This document shows, one piece after another, positions 11,470 through 23,681 of a DNA stretch of 64,000 nucleotides. The stretch's first letter is position 1; the number at the start of each line of letters is the position of its first letter. Under the pieces are notes generated by a model. The model worked only from the letters and a program-made list of their open reading frames with translations, was not told the DNA's origin and ran no database searches. This DNA comes from Strongyloides papillosus. Lineage: Eukaryota; Nematoda; Chromadorea; Rhabditida; Strongyloididae. Both the position numbers and the translations under genes were made by a program. The stretch covers positions 111,815 through 175,814 of the forward strand of contig SRSI01000054.1 in NCBI GenBank assembly GCA_005656395.1, written 5' to 3'.

Positions 11470-13127
11470 CAGGGTGTTATATTAGGAGATATCATATTTT
11501 AAATTATAATAACTTTGCTAGTTTATTATGATTAAAATTTAATCTTTTTTTTTATTTGATAGTAAACTGTTGTGAAAATTGTTCCAAATCAGAATTTATG
11601 CAAAAAAATTGTTTTTGTTAGTAAAATGATTTTTGGATAAATGCCTTTATTTTAGAAAAATTTTTATTAAATTTATTAAAAAAATCCTCAAGAATCTTTC
11701 TCAAAATGATCACCGTCCTTTACTGAACACATTGTTAACCTTTTTTGATAATTTTTAAAGGTCTTCTGCAACATATCTTTTTCATTATTTACTTTTATAA
11801 AAGCTTCCCATATTCTATCTTTAAGTTCTCTCAGTGTAGTGCATTTTACACAATAAACAATGAATTTAACATACCTTCAAAAGAAGTAATCCACTGCTGT
11901 CAAATTGGGAGATCAATGTAGCCAAGCTAGACTTCTACTACCACGACCTATCCAGCGATCTTGAAGATTGCTCTCAAGCAACTCACGCATCTTCTTAGTG
12001 TAATAAAGTGGAGCCCCCTCTTTCATAAAAACAACCCTTTTTGATGTTCCATTATTTGAAATTTCAGGCCAGAATTGGGCTTGCAACAAACTAAGATAGG
12101 AATCTCCAGTCACATTATCTTCGAAAAAGTAAGAACCAATGATTTTATCAAACGTTATTGCGCCCCATACAGTCACTCGGGGGGAGCGGAGAGGCTGTTT
12201 CTCAATCCATTTTGCGTTTTCATTGAACTACATCCTACAGTAATGGCGGTTGACTCCATCATCTAAATGAAAATGAGCTTCATCCGAAAACATCAAATTC
12301 ATAAGATAGTTAGAATCTTGCTCAATGTTTTCAAGCTCCTCCATACAAAATTTACGGCACTTTTTATAATCACATGTTTCGAGTTTTTGGATCGTCAACA
12401 TGCAATATGGGTGGAACTTTATAGCCTTTAAAGCCCTCCACACCGTAAAAATTGATGATCCAGTCATTGCACTGAGCCTTCTTATTGATATCTTTGGTTC
12501 ACTTTTAAGAATAGCAGCAACCTCTCCCTTAACTTCATCCACTTTTGCAAAACCGCGTTTTATCAGCAGTTTTTTAACATTTCCAGCTAAAAAATTTTTA
12601 AATTTATTGTAAAAAAACCCTATATCTTACTCATTAGAAAATTGTCTACCCAATTTCTAACACTTTTAAAAATAGAGAAGTCCCTGCATTTGTAGATTCG
12701 TGGTATTTCCTTATTGTCTTAGTGTAGCTTTCTCGATTTTCTGCGAAATGCATGACGATTTTGGCTTTCATTTGTGAACTATGTAAGTTGACATTTTTTC
12801 GTTAAATTAATAAAAACTTTTTAAATTAATTAAATTTATCAAATCTCATCATTTTACCAATTTATGTCATCGAGAAAACAATGATCTTATATCAATTACC
12901 TTTGAACTTCAACTTTAACTTATTGCATGATATAGTTACTTTAGGTCGTTATTCCAAGATTTTTTTGAATGATTTTTTTATGCTTTTTTGGTTATTTTTT
13001 ATACTTTTTTTATTTAAAACAATTTTTCTAAGTGTTTACTTTCAATTATAAAAAAAATAAAAATTTCATTGAAAATTAATAAAGTTATTAAAATTAAAAA
13101 TATGATACCTCCAAATATAATACCTTG
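11470..13127 (-). mobile_element. Tc1/mariner-type transposon with TIRs
   Basis: Left end CAGGGTGTTATATTAGGAG (from 11470) and the reverse complement of the right end (ending 13127) match with few differences over about 50 bp. TA dinucleotides flank both sides (11468-11469 and 13128-13129). The 1658-bp size and the minus-strand transposase inside fit a full-length but inactive Tc1/mariner-superfamily element. Confidence 0.85.
11913..12600 (-). pseudogene. Tc1/mariner-superfamily transposase, frame-broken
   Basis: Upstream part (to about 12228): a helix-turn-helix region with SIRRLSAMTGSS, then MFSDEAHFHLDDGVNRHYCR, which carries the first catalytic D. After a frame change near 12200, 11913-12176 reads VWGAITFDKIIGSYFFEDN, the usual core, and then FMKEGAPLYY where active relatives have a QDGAPxHY-type block; here the second catalytic aspartate is replaced by glutamate. 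It ends DRWIGRGSRSLAWLH, just before the expected third acidic residue. The frame break and the lost Asp mean it cannot be active. It lies wholly inside the TIRs at 11470 and 13127. Confidence 0.88.
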
Positions 13128-13227
13128 TATATGAACGACATAAAACTATATTCTACATATAAAAAAGACTTGGTGGAAAAATGAAATTAATATAAAAAAT
13201 ATGCAATAATTTAGTTATTTTCTTCAA

Positions 13228-13680
13228 TATTAATAAGTCAGCAACTATAGGTAGTGAAGATAATAGCTTAAACTTACTGCCAAATTTTCCAAGAATTAGA
13301 GATAAATTAAACTATAAATATTTAAGTGTTCAGAAAAAATATTTAAATGATACAAAAATAATAGAAAATAGTATGATAAAGTGCACAGTTAATTTTATAA
13401 ACGAATTGAGTAAATTGAAGATATCGAATAAGATAATAGCTGAGTTAATACTAAGTACATTAGCACCGAAAATATTTTAGTGTACAACAAATTCATACTT
13501 CACGGGCAAAACGAGCTTAATAATTAAAATAAGAAAATAAATAAATAAGATAATAAAAATATATTTAGAGTAAGAGAATAGAATAAGCAGAACAAGTATG
13601 ACGGCTAGTTTATATTTAGAAAAAAATATAGAGTAACTGGATTGATCAATCTTAAATTATATAAAAATTACAATCAAAAA
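13228..13680 (+). pseudogene. RLE-type LINE fragment (post-RT/thumb region)
   Basis: Conceptual translation aligns by eye with the LINE at 60.69-61.10 kb. It starts KSATIG followed by a LLPNFPRI/KYL block, then an LKISNKIIAELI segment, a YFTGKTSL segment and an SRTSMTASLYL segment, each with a counterpart in the same order there. Stops and frame changes are frequent. It begins just past the YXDD motif and lacks the zinc-finger and endonuclease parts, so it is an internal piece truncated on both sides. Confidence 0.75.
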
Positions 13681-14089
13681 ATTACTAGTCTATAATTATA
13701 GTTTTTTCAATTACAATTTAGTAATCTTCTTCAATTTACCAATTTCCATTTTTTATCATTCTTCTCATTCATCATTGAGTTAACTCTTGTTCTTTTTATA
13801 ATAGTCTATATTCAATTTTTGTATATTGAGGATTGTAGTTACTAGGTATTTTTTCTTTATTGTTTTTTTTAACTTTTGCAAGTAGATGAATCAAAGTTGT
13901 AGCAATTTAAAATTTACATACTAATGCTAGTAATACTTATGCAATTGAGGCTAGATTATGAAGACTTTATTGCGTTACTGCTACAAGTTCTAGGACTTTT
14001 GTTAGTAGTTAGTTGGAAAATACTTCCCCATAATCATTGTTATGCCTAATGGCTTCATAACTGTACGTTTATTTCTCAATATAATTTTC

Positions 14090-14560
14090 GTCTTTTTTTG
14101 CTTCCGAAGCACTATCAAGAAGCATGTGAAAGTGTTATAAAAAATGATAATGATAAAAAATATGCTCAAGTTTATATTTTAATAGGAAAATATGTTAATG
14201 AAGGATTTAGTAGAAATTGCTAACATGGACTAGAATTTGAAGTACGTCATAAATTTTCTCAATTTGTTACAGCATTAAGTAAAGAAAAATCTTCAGAAAT
14301 TTATACGAAAATATTTTCTATACTGTTAGAAGAGATGAAACGTTTAAATGTTAAAAAAAATGTAAAATACTTATGATTGATTGTGAAACTGGAGTTGCTA
14401 AAGCAAGTGGAAGAAATTTCTTAGAAATTAATATTTTATATTATCATTTTCACTACTGTCAAAATATTTATAAATTAATACGTCTTAAAAGTCTTACTGA
14501 TTTATTTCGTCAATCACAACAACATTTTGCTAAGAAAAAAAAATGCCAGTAAATGTTTAC
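14090..14560 (+). pseudogene. MULE (Mutator-like) transposase fragment
   Basis: Pieces in two frames: an IYTKIFSILLEEMKRL segment near 14300, then MIDCETGVAKA near 14370 (the second catalytic D of the MULE core) and a YYHFHYCQNIYKLIRL segment near 14440, which corresponds to the conserved CxxHxxQ helix of MULE transposases. The region after 14560 drifts and I could not follow it with confidence to 15000. It is a different, more diverged copy than the MULE at 18.6-19.7 kb. Confidence 0.65.
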
Positions 14561-14564
14561 ATTA

Positions 14565-16180
14565 TTGTTGACGAGTGTTATTTTACATTTCATTATTACC
14601 TAGTAATAAAAAAAGAAATTGGAAATGAAAATTTAAATATTTTAAAGAATTTTGCCGATTTTTTATCAATGTTAGAAGCGCTAAAACTGCGAAAATTTAT
14701 TGAATAATATGATAATCAGTGGCTATCAGAAAAAAAAAGAAATAGCATTTGAACGCTTATCTAAGCTTAAAGTATTGGATAGAAAAATAATTCACTTAAA
14801 GAAAATAATATGAGTTTAATAAATTTCGTATATCAGGAAGACATAATAAACTAGCTATTTTTTGAAGATGCTTTAAAAATAATTAAATATAATTATTCAG
14901 TTGATTATGAACATCATGTAAATAGTGTAAACCCGCCTCTAGGCGAGCTTAATAAATATTCAACTCCATAGACCTCTTACTCAGTCTTAGTCTTATCTTA
15001 TGTGATATATTGCTATGCCCTAATAAACACATTTTGTTTATAATAATTTTTATTATTATTAACTATTAGCTGATAAGCTAACTATAGAAATGACGGAGAA
15101 TTTACTTTTAAAAAAGAAGAAGAAAATATAAGAGAATAAATTTTTTAATAGAAAAGTTGTTAAACGAGTATGATGAAAATCCTGATGTTTATCATTTTTT
15201 GAATCGTGCAGTTAAAATAACATTACCAAGAAAAATAGCTTCAAATTTTGATGTTGATACAGATGTACAAATTCAACATTAGAAGGTAATAATAATAGTA
15301 ATAATGATGAGGATCCATATGTTGATGAAGAAAACTTTATGGATAATAATTTTGAAATAATAGATTTCTTACTTCTTACAGTATCAAAAATGAAAATTAA
15401 TGAATCAAGTAAAGATTAAACCAAAAAGAAACCACAAAGATAATAAAATAATTGAAATTTAATATTTATAAAGTTATAACATTGTTTATAGATTTTTTAT
15501 AAATTAAATTATTATTTTGCTAATTATTTATAAGTTTACACATAGTTTTTTAAGTTTACATCATTATATATAATATTTAACACTAAAGTGACCTCTCTAA
15601 AGAGAACCAAAATTTCGTGGTGAGAGATTATCTCAACAACTTTTTGACGAATCTGTATGCGTTTCTATTTCTGCCTCGAAGAATACATAGCAAAAGAGGA
15701 AATTACATCATATAGGCGAATGAGTTATTTTGCTAACGAAACTAGTCAACTTGTTATCATTGAAAATATTACTATTTCATATAAGTGCCTATTTATTAAT
15801 ACGCAAGGTAGAAAATCATATTGTTGTTCTATAATAACCCCATTTCAGCACAATTAATTTTTTTAATAAACTGTTATCATAAAATTTAATTACTTTATCT
15901 TATGTTAACAAAAAAATAACACGTAAAAAATTCCTCTAAAAGTAATTACAATTAGTACATATATAAGTATTTTTAAATTAAAAAACAATTTAAAAATATC
16001 AAGAATTAAAAAAACATGCCTTTTCTTATCCTTTGAATGCACCGAATAAGATAAAAGAAGTCTTTTTATGGTAACCACACATTGATAAACAAGGCCTATT
16101 CATATGGCAGCGAGTATAATTATTAGATATTATTGTGCGGTACATGTATTTATCATGAGCACTAATATTACGTGTTATGA
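14565..16180. other. AT-rich DNA, possible decayed coding pieces
   Basis: Short open stretches (for example 15657-15857 on the plus strand, 66 codons) have no recognisable domain. Acidic Asp/Glu-rich codons near 15290-15360 hint at an old coding remnant. Nothing is assignable. Confidence 0.35.
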
Positions 16181-16187
16181 TGACTAT

Positions 16188-16800
16188 CTAAATCCATTGT
16201 CTGGTCATAAAATTGCCTAATAATGCATTGATAGTATTCAACTGTTCAGGCTTTGACACTGATATGTATTCTTCAATTACGAAGGAATTTATGTGAGGAA
16301 AGTGTATAGATCCAGCAACGTCGAAAAAATGTTTGAGGTGGTCAAACAATATAACTATCATATCTGCCAAATATAGATGTTTGCTAGCTAATGCCCAGTT
16401 AACGTTGCTTGTCTAACACAAGATTGTTGATGTTGGAGTTAAGTATTTAAGAACTGCAACAATACTTTGGCATGTACGTGTCTTGAAAGTTATAATTATT
16501 GTAAAAGCGCTGGCCATGTTACTCTGATTGAATCCATAGTTTGTATTATTTTTATATCCTTTAGTACTTTAACATTTGTTGATATTCTCTTAAAAATCAT
16601 AAATCTCTTGTTTCTTCGAGAACTCATCTTCTTCATACATCTCTTCATCCTCAAAAAACTCTTCACCATCAACGATCTCTTCATCACCAAGATTTCTTCT
16701 ACCCTAACAGTTTTATCTTTTCTAACATTATTACAAAGATGAGAAGAAAGATCAACAAACACATGAGGAATAATCGATTTCATTAAACTAATATAAAAGA
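16188..16800 (-). pseudogene. unrecognised decayed protein with acidic stretch
   Basis: On the minus strand, one frame reads a run of about 30 mostly acidic residues (16600-16700). A different frame then opens for about 60 codons (16188-16370) with an LADMIVILFDHLKHFF segment. The two blocks are separated by frame changes and stops. The pattern resembles a decayed transposase or other mobile-element protein, but no diagnostic motif was found and no family is named. Confidence 0.3.
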
Positions 16801-16875
16801 ACAAAAAATTAAATCATGAACAGTAGTCGGTAGAAATATAGAGAAAAATCAACTGTATCATATGTATAACATATA

Positions 16876-18330
16876 CAGGGCAGCCCACCTAATTTTTTCC
16901 AGACATTTGCATATATATCTTCGCGCACAGATAAGCTACAAATATGGTATTAAAATTATTTTGTAGCTGAGATACATACCATCTTAAATGTATAGATTCT
17001 ATAACGAAATGTGGATTCTGGGTGAGGTTATAGATCTTCAAATATTGCGTTTATTTTTCAACTTTCATTAAATGTAACTTTTTTATTTGAAAAGATTTTC
17101 TAATTATTGTTGCAGATTCTGAAAGAACAAAGACTTTTGTACTAACTTTCAAAATTACATAAAAATTGAAGTTCGGCTACTATGTTAAATTTTTAAAAAA
17201 AAAGTGAAAAATCTTGATTTTTGCCAAAAAATCGATGTTTTTTTAGAATAAAAATTTAATCAGGTAGTTTTTAAAAAATTTTTATTGATATTTTGATAGA
17301 GTAAGCAAAGCTCTATCGAATAAGTATAGTGTGACTAAATTGGATTGAGTTTGAAAAAAGTTATGAATAGTCAAAAATGGACTATTTTTTACAATAATTC
17401 TATAAAAAAAGAAAATATGTCAATCTTTTTTAAATCTTTGGGCACGGATTATGTTTTATTTTCAAAAGTATTAAAAATATTGCTCTTATTTGATAAAAAC
17501 TCGATCATATTTTAAAAATACAGGGTATGAGATTATAAGTGGATATACAAGAAATTAAAAAACACATTTTAATTGATCTTACAGAGTAATATCTATACAA
17601 AATAGTTTAAAACAATTGTAAATAGCGTGAAAATATTAGAAAAATTATTTTTTTCTTGACTTTGTGTGATAAAGAATATTTCAGTTCTTTTAGAAAATTA
17701 ATGAACAAACAAGTAAGAATTTGTAAATTAATATGGATAAGTAGTGTAATTATTGCTATTAGGATACCATAAAGATCGGGCAAAGTGTTATTTGTATTTT
17801 AACTTTCAAATGAAAGTGTCAAAAAGTCGACTTTGGCAAATCATAACTTATTTCAAAGTCAACACTCGAAACGGTCATATACTCATTCGATAGAGCTTTA
17901 CTTACTTTATCAGAATAGTAATAAAAATTTTTTAAAAACTATCTGATTTATTTTTTATTTTTTAAAATAACATCGATTTTTTGGCAAAAGTCAATATTTT
18001 TAACATTTATTTAAAAATTTAACATAGTTGCCGGACTTCAATTGTTATGTAATTTTGAGAGTTTGTACAAAAGACTTTGTACTTTCAGAATCTACAACAA
18101 TTTTTAAAAAATCTTTCCAAACAAAAAAGTTACATTTAGTAAATGTCGAAAAATGACCCAATTTTTGAAAGCCTACAACTCCACCCAGAATCCACATTCC
18201 GTTGTGGAATCTATATAATTAGCATTATATGTATTTCAGCTACAAAATGAGTATAATACAATATTTGTAGCTTATCTACACGCAGAACAACATATGTAAA
18301 TGTCTGGGGAGTCTTACGTAGGCCATCCTG
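16876..18330. mobile_element. foldback MITE with ~450-bp inverted repeats
   Basis: The first ~450 bp (16876-17330) reappear in inverted order at about 17880-18330 with scattered changes. Both arms carry AGATAAGCTACAAATAT, the segment around a GATTTTTGCCAAAAAATCGATG-like block, and CTCTATCGAAT near the inner edge. Terminal bases are CAGGGCAGCC / CAGGATGGCC, flanked by TA on both sides (16874-16875, 18331-18332), which fits mobilisation by a Tc1/mariner enzyme. The 550-bp centre has no open frame. Confidence 0.85.
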
Positions 18331-18599
18331 TATACTACTTTATCTTATATATTTTAAAATACCGTTGGTCCCTGGTCAAATCTACGTTAAAAAAGGCTAA
18401 AAAACAATGTTTTTTGAAGATACTTTGGTCAAAAGTTTTTAAAACTAATTCAGCCGATTTAGTTAGAAAAAAACACATCTTTTGGCTATTTACTCAGAAA
18501 AATCGATTAATTTTGAGAAGAGTTTTTTTTTTTACTCTTTTTATTATAGAAATCCACCCATATACAATAACTTATTTATAAAAATTATGGGTTTTGACT

Positions 18600-19700
18600 T
18601 TTTTTTGTGAGGGGACAACGTAGAAAAGATAAGTTGGCATTTCAAGCTTTTACACACTACCATCATAAAAGTAAGGAAGAAAAAGAAGAAATTTATGGAT
18701 GTGTTTTGAGCTGGGACAGAAACTGCTCTTGTAAAACAAGTGACGTTTAAAAAGAAAAGTTATTTACAGTTAAAGCAGAACTCAATCACGCCGGAAAACA
18801 TGAAAACGTACAAAAAATAAGATTATAAGTAGCATTCACCAAGAAGCCGGAAATAACAGTTCTACTCTAAATTCAATAACTAGAAAAAATTAAAATGATG
18901 CGACTTCAGAAATAACCACTAATCTTCCTAAAAATGCTAATTTTAGTCGTACAATAGTAAGAGAACGCAAGAATGAAAAAAATAATCTAACTTTCCCTAA
19001 ATCTGCTAAAGCTGAGGAATTATTGTTAAATAAAGAATACACTACCTTATCAAATGGAGAGTCATTTCTGTACTTTGACAGTGATTTAGACAAAAAAAAT
19101 TTTGAGGAAGAGAGTTCCAAGGATGATGATGAAGGAAATTTTGAGGAATTTGTAAATGGGAAACTAATTTAGCAGAAAAAGTTACGGTCATAGAATAATG
19201 ATTTTCGCAACGGTAAAAAATATTGATTTGTTAAAAGACGTTGAAATAGCATCAATAGACGGAACCTTTAAAGTTTTATTGTCACAGTTCTATCAGTTAG
19301 TTGTTTCTTATGGACATGTAAAATCTCGTTTTCTACCACAAGCTTATTGTTTATTACAAAACAAATTAAACTGAGACCTATGGAAAAATTCTTAAATGTA
19401 TTTTTGGTATCAAAAACAAGATACGTATTGTAGCTACTGACTTCAAACAAGAATTTCTAAATGTTGCTAATAATACTTCTAATTCAAAAATAATCCTCAA
19501 TACATGTTATTTTCATTATGATCAAGCGACATGTAGATCAATACAAAAAAACGAACTTTCAGGTCTTCATAACTCAGATAAAGAATGCTCTCATGTAATA
19601 AGATACTTCCTTTTATTACCTTTAGCTAAATTAGAAGTAGCCTATAAAGAAGCAGTAAAAATAATGAAACAAAAACTCCAAACAATAAACTTTTCTTGAT
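18600..19700 (+). pseudogene. FLYWCH-MULE transposase, decayed
   Basis: Near 18630-18800 a FLYWCH-type finger is recognisable: YGCVLSWDRNCSCKT supplies the C..C pair and an NHAGKH block supplies the H pair. After a variable acidic linker the MULE catalytic core appears at about 19235: ASIDGTFKVLLSQFYQLVV (first D), then VATDFKQEF near 19435 (second D) and CYFHYDQATCRSIQ near 19505 (the CxxHxxQ signature). A poorly conserved continuation reaches about 19700. Frame changes and stops throughout. FLYWCH-MULE fusions are known in animal MULEs, so the combination itself is expected. Confidence 0.78.
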
Positions 19701-19704
19701 TATT

Positions 19705-21090
19705 TTAAAAAAACATAGATAGGAGATAAAAAAACAGCTCGTTTTAATCCTTCTTTATGGAACAAATTGGATTTTATCCAAATGTTTGCAATGGACAAAC
19801 ATGTCCGAGTATAGATATAACTTTTTTACATCGAGAAGATCTATACTCTAAAAATTGGGTTTTTTAGAAGGTAAAGTCATTGTTTCTGAAGGTTATAATG
19901 ATACATGTACATAGAATCACATAAAATAATAATAATGGATTATATTTCAAAAATAAACCTCGAGATTCGATTTTGGAGAAATACCTGTTAAAAATCTGAA
20001 ATTCAAAAAATTTAGATGCGGAGTCGTGAAAGTATTATAATTGTGTAACTAAAATTCCATAAGAATTGGAACGTTGAAGGATTTTGATGATGTCCAATTT
20101 TTTAGAAAATTTTAAAATTTAAGTTTCATTAATAGGTTTTAGTGCATATAAAATTTCCGTTTGAAGTTTTATATAGATAGAATAGGTATAATGGAGCCCG
20201 CGACAGAGATAAAAATAATAAAATATTAAATTTGAGGAAAGATATAAAAAATTAAAAATTTAAATTTATATTCCATTCGAGACCGATATATTAATTTGTA
20301 AAATGAGTAAAAAATCTAAATATAAATACAACTATGAAATAACAAAAAATGGTATACAAAATTAGACATTATACAAAACTAATAAATTATTAATGACACT
20401 TTTGTATTGTTGTATAAAAAAGCACCAAAACATAAAATGAAATGTAATATTGACCAATTATATAGTTTATTAGAATATACAAAAAGTTATGTTTTAAAGA
20501 TAAGATTATAATATAGTTAAGAAAATATCTAGAAAGTGTGATAATAGGTTATGTGTATATTTCTTTTATCATTTTTGCATGAGTAATGTGATTTTAGAAT
20601 ATTTTTTACAGAAAACAAATTATATAAGTACATTATCGTGATAAGAGTGGCTTTTGGCATCTCTATGAATGGTAATACCATAAGTTATTTCCCATATAGA
20701 AAATAGATATAATAATCTTTGAATTTGTTTTTTATTAAATGTTTCAAAGAATATAATAAATATGGTAATGTGGGTTATAAAAGAAACTATTTAAGGATTG
20801 AATGTTTGTAATGGTGTTCGAAGAAAATTTAGTACTTTTGTAATGCATATTGTATATATAATTAAAGGACTCCGCCTGATATAAAGAAATGTGTCACTAT
20901 TAAAAGTAAGAAATGTTAAGATACCAACTGTCAACAATTGGAAATGTGGATATATGAATTTATGAAATTTTTTATTAAAAATCACATGAATATATATAAA
21001 AATAAGAAATATGAAAATCAAAAAAGTAATATAAATAATATTATCAAATACAATAATATAATTATTATATCAAAATAATTTTCATTATTT
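19705..21090. other. AT-rich DNA without recognised gene
   Basis: No coding signal that withstands inspection and no repeat ends found. The only open stretch (20791-21021, minus) is AT-driven low complexity. Confidence 0.5.
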
Positions 21091-21099
21091 ATCATTAAT

Positions 21100-23222
21100 T
21101 CGATGTAGATGGTTATTGATGAAATCAGCAGGTGGTCCTTGATCGTGAAACAAATTAAGTAAATTAGTAAGTTCAAAAGGCAGAACTGTATTTTCGTTTT
21201 TCATCTTTGATGTTACTGTTCCCATGTGTCCATTTTCTCATCAAAGTTACATCTCCAAATAGAAAGAATCTTATTTTAGGCTTTTTTAAGGCAAAACAAA
21301 CTCTATTTTTCATATCGTAGAGTTCCGTTTTGGCGTCTTTAGGTCTGGCAGTTGATCTGGTCGTTGAAATAAGAACTATATTTTTTCGTAGCCCTGGAAT
21401 CCGTCCACTGTGTCAATAACTGTTTTATTTTTATATTTATGTAATGTGTATGTGAAATGTTTCATGTGTTGTTTTAAAGAATGTCCGGTGTTTTGCATGA
21501 CTAATAGTCATCAAAAATATCCATTACTTTTCTATAAATTTCATTAACTTGCGCTTTGTACATCGATATGGCAGCCACTTTCTCTGGATTGTAATTGATA
21601 CTGTATAGAAATAATAAGACTAAACCGATACATATTGCTTCTCCAGGATTATATCTTGATTCTGATGGATGTTGCTCAGATCGATAGTTAATGTTGAAAA
21701 GATAGTAGGGATAAATTTGTTGATTGATGTCCTCTTTGCCAGTCTTAAGGAATAGCATTCCAATTTTGCAATCATAAAGATTTTTTTAAATATATTGGCT
21801 GCCGTTGTAGAACAGATCGAAAATAAATTTTACTATTTGCGGGTGGAAATGATAGTTATACTTTAATGTAAGAGTTCTGCTGTGTTTACTATCTTTCACA
21901 TACTTGAGTATTCATTCGGGGACAATAGTAGTTCCTTTTTATTGAGTTTAACGTTAAATAATGTTTTTGGTGAGAGTTGTTTCATTTCTTTTAAACAACA
22001 GACTCTGGAGTCAGGAAATTGATCTAAAAGTAAAATGACTGTTGAAGATCTTACTTGAGACGCTTCATCAACTATTATATTGTCGAAACTACGCTGAGTG
22101 TAAGGCTTGGGTATTCCTACAACAAGTAAGTCTATCGTACAAACTATTATTTCAAGTTTTATGTATGTCATAATTAATTCTGGTAGTAGTTTTTCTTTGT
22201 TTTTTAATCTGCTTTTTGCATTATTCAGGCGATTAAAATAGTCTTTATCCAGAACAATTGGTGGATAGTTTTTCAAATAGCTATATTCAGTTTTATATCG
22301 TTTATAGTTTTCTAATATCTGTTTGGCACCATCATTCATTTGAGATGTAATCAGTTCAAGACCTTGTCGATAATAGTATATATCAGATCTATTATATTTG
22401 CAAGAATAGCGCACCATGGCACACTCTAATCTCAAGAATAGAACTATTTTTGTGTCTAGATCCAATGAAATAGTCGCTCAAGTATAGCCTCACATGACTT
22501 TTTTGTGGTGTCAACAACAAAGTATTTTTTACTTTGCGTTACTTTAGTAAGTAGAGCACTGCAAATAGATTGAGTATTACCACATCCTGCCGGGAATAAG
22601 CATGTTATAAGTTTTGTTCCAGAACATATGGAATTGGCTAATTTTTTCTGACATTCATCCAAAGTTTCATCGTAAAATAAATTTCTTGAGTAAGACATTT
22701 GGTGGACAGTAATATCAGAACTAAGACAGATAATAGAGGAATTCTTATGTTGGTTCGTCAAAAATAGTGTAATTTTTTAACTGCGTCGTCTTTATCTGTA
22801 AATGGTGTAATTCCTGATGGGATGCATTTGAATTGTATTGAAAAGATTTTATATAGAGATTTCATATAGAAACTTATTTTGTATATGTCATCATTATCGT
22901 CATATGGAATATCAACTGTAACATCCACTTCTTTACAGACTCCTTGGTTTATGTCGTGGGGTTTTGCAAATGTCATATACCTAGTAACTGAGTGTATAGT
23001 TTCATTATTCTAAAACAAGTATGGGCTATTTCTTTGTACAGATCTGTTAAAGAAACTTATTTTACATAGGTTTCCAGCATTGTATCCTATTGTTATTAGC
23101 GAACTGGGCTTGATATTGTCAATTCTATTAAAGAAAACGTATCCTCTTAACTTTAAAATTGTTGGTTCATCCGCAGTTGTGTAAATTTTTACATGTCTTA
23201 TTTGTCGTCTGAGTTTATCCAA
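21100..23222 (-). pseudogene. UPF1/SEN1-type SF1 helicase, broken into pieces
   Basis: Minus-strand pieces in order: 23010-23222 and 22758-22976 (upstream domain, unassigned); 22456-22761 with a degenerate Walker A, PAGCGNTQS, where active relatives have a GxGKT-type loop; 21896-22465 with DEASQ (motif II) and EMKQLSP (motif III); 21501-21758 with FNINYRSEQHP (motif IV region) and an AAISMYKAQV segment; then, in another frame, about 21150-21420 with VDGFQGYEKNIVLIS (motif V/VI region) and a FALKKPKIRFF segment. This is the UPF1-like SF1 layout over about 650 codons. The lost Lys in Walker A and several frame breaks make it a pseudogene. It could be a processed host gene copy or cargo of a mobile element. 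Confidence 0.8.
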
Positions 23223-23229
23223 ACGATTA

Positions 23230-23681
23230 AAGGTGTAACTGTATTCTTTTTTTGTTGTAAATACATGCCTTCAGAAATGCATTCGTTAGTTTTAAATATA
23301 TTAGAGTTTATCAGATCTGTAGGTTTCTCCACAGGCTATATATTGGAGGATAAAGAAATTATAGTGGATTAAATTATTATATAACTGGATCTCATGGTAG
23401 TCAATTCCTCACAAGAACGTTTGAATGCACGAATTACTTAATAGTAACAGTTTATGCCTTATATATGTAGAGCGATGGTAAAGAGAAGCTGGAAAATAAA
23501 GATATAATAGGTTTATCGAGTAATTGGGGTTTATAAGATATAAGAATAATGCACGATTAAAATAAGCGAATAGAAATTGGTATAATAACAAATGTCGAAA
23601 TTTGCGATAATAGGCGAAATCGTGGAATGTGGAAGTATCTATAACACTCACAAATTTTTGTATCGAAATACACGGACCATT
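23230..23681. other. flank of the inverted-repeat element, possible coding remnant
   Basis: Plus-strand reading near 23580-23681 gives a short open stretch that appears to resume just after the element at 25227 (a KDTSEDGQKRAF segment). This suggests the element inserted into an old reading frame. No family recognised. Confidence 0.3.
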
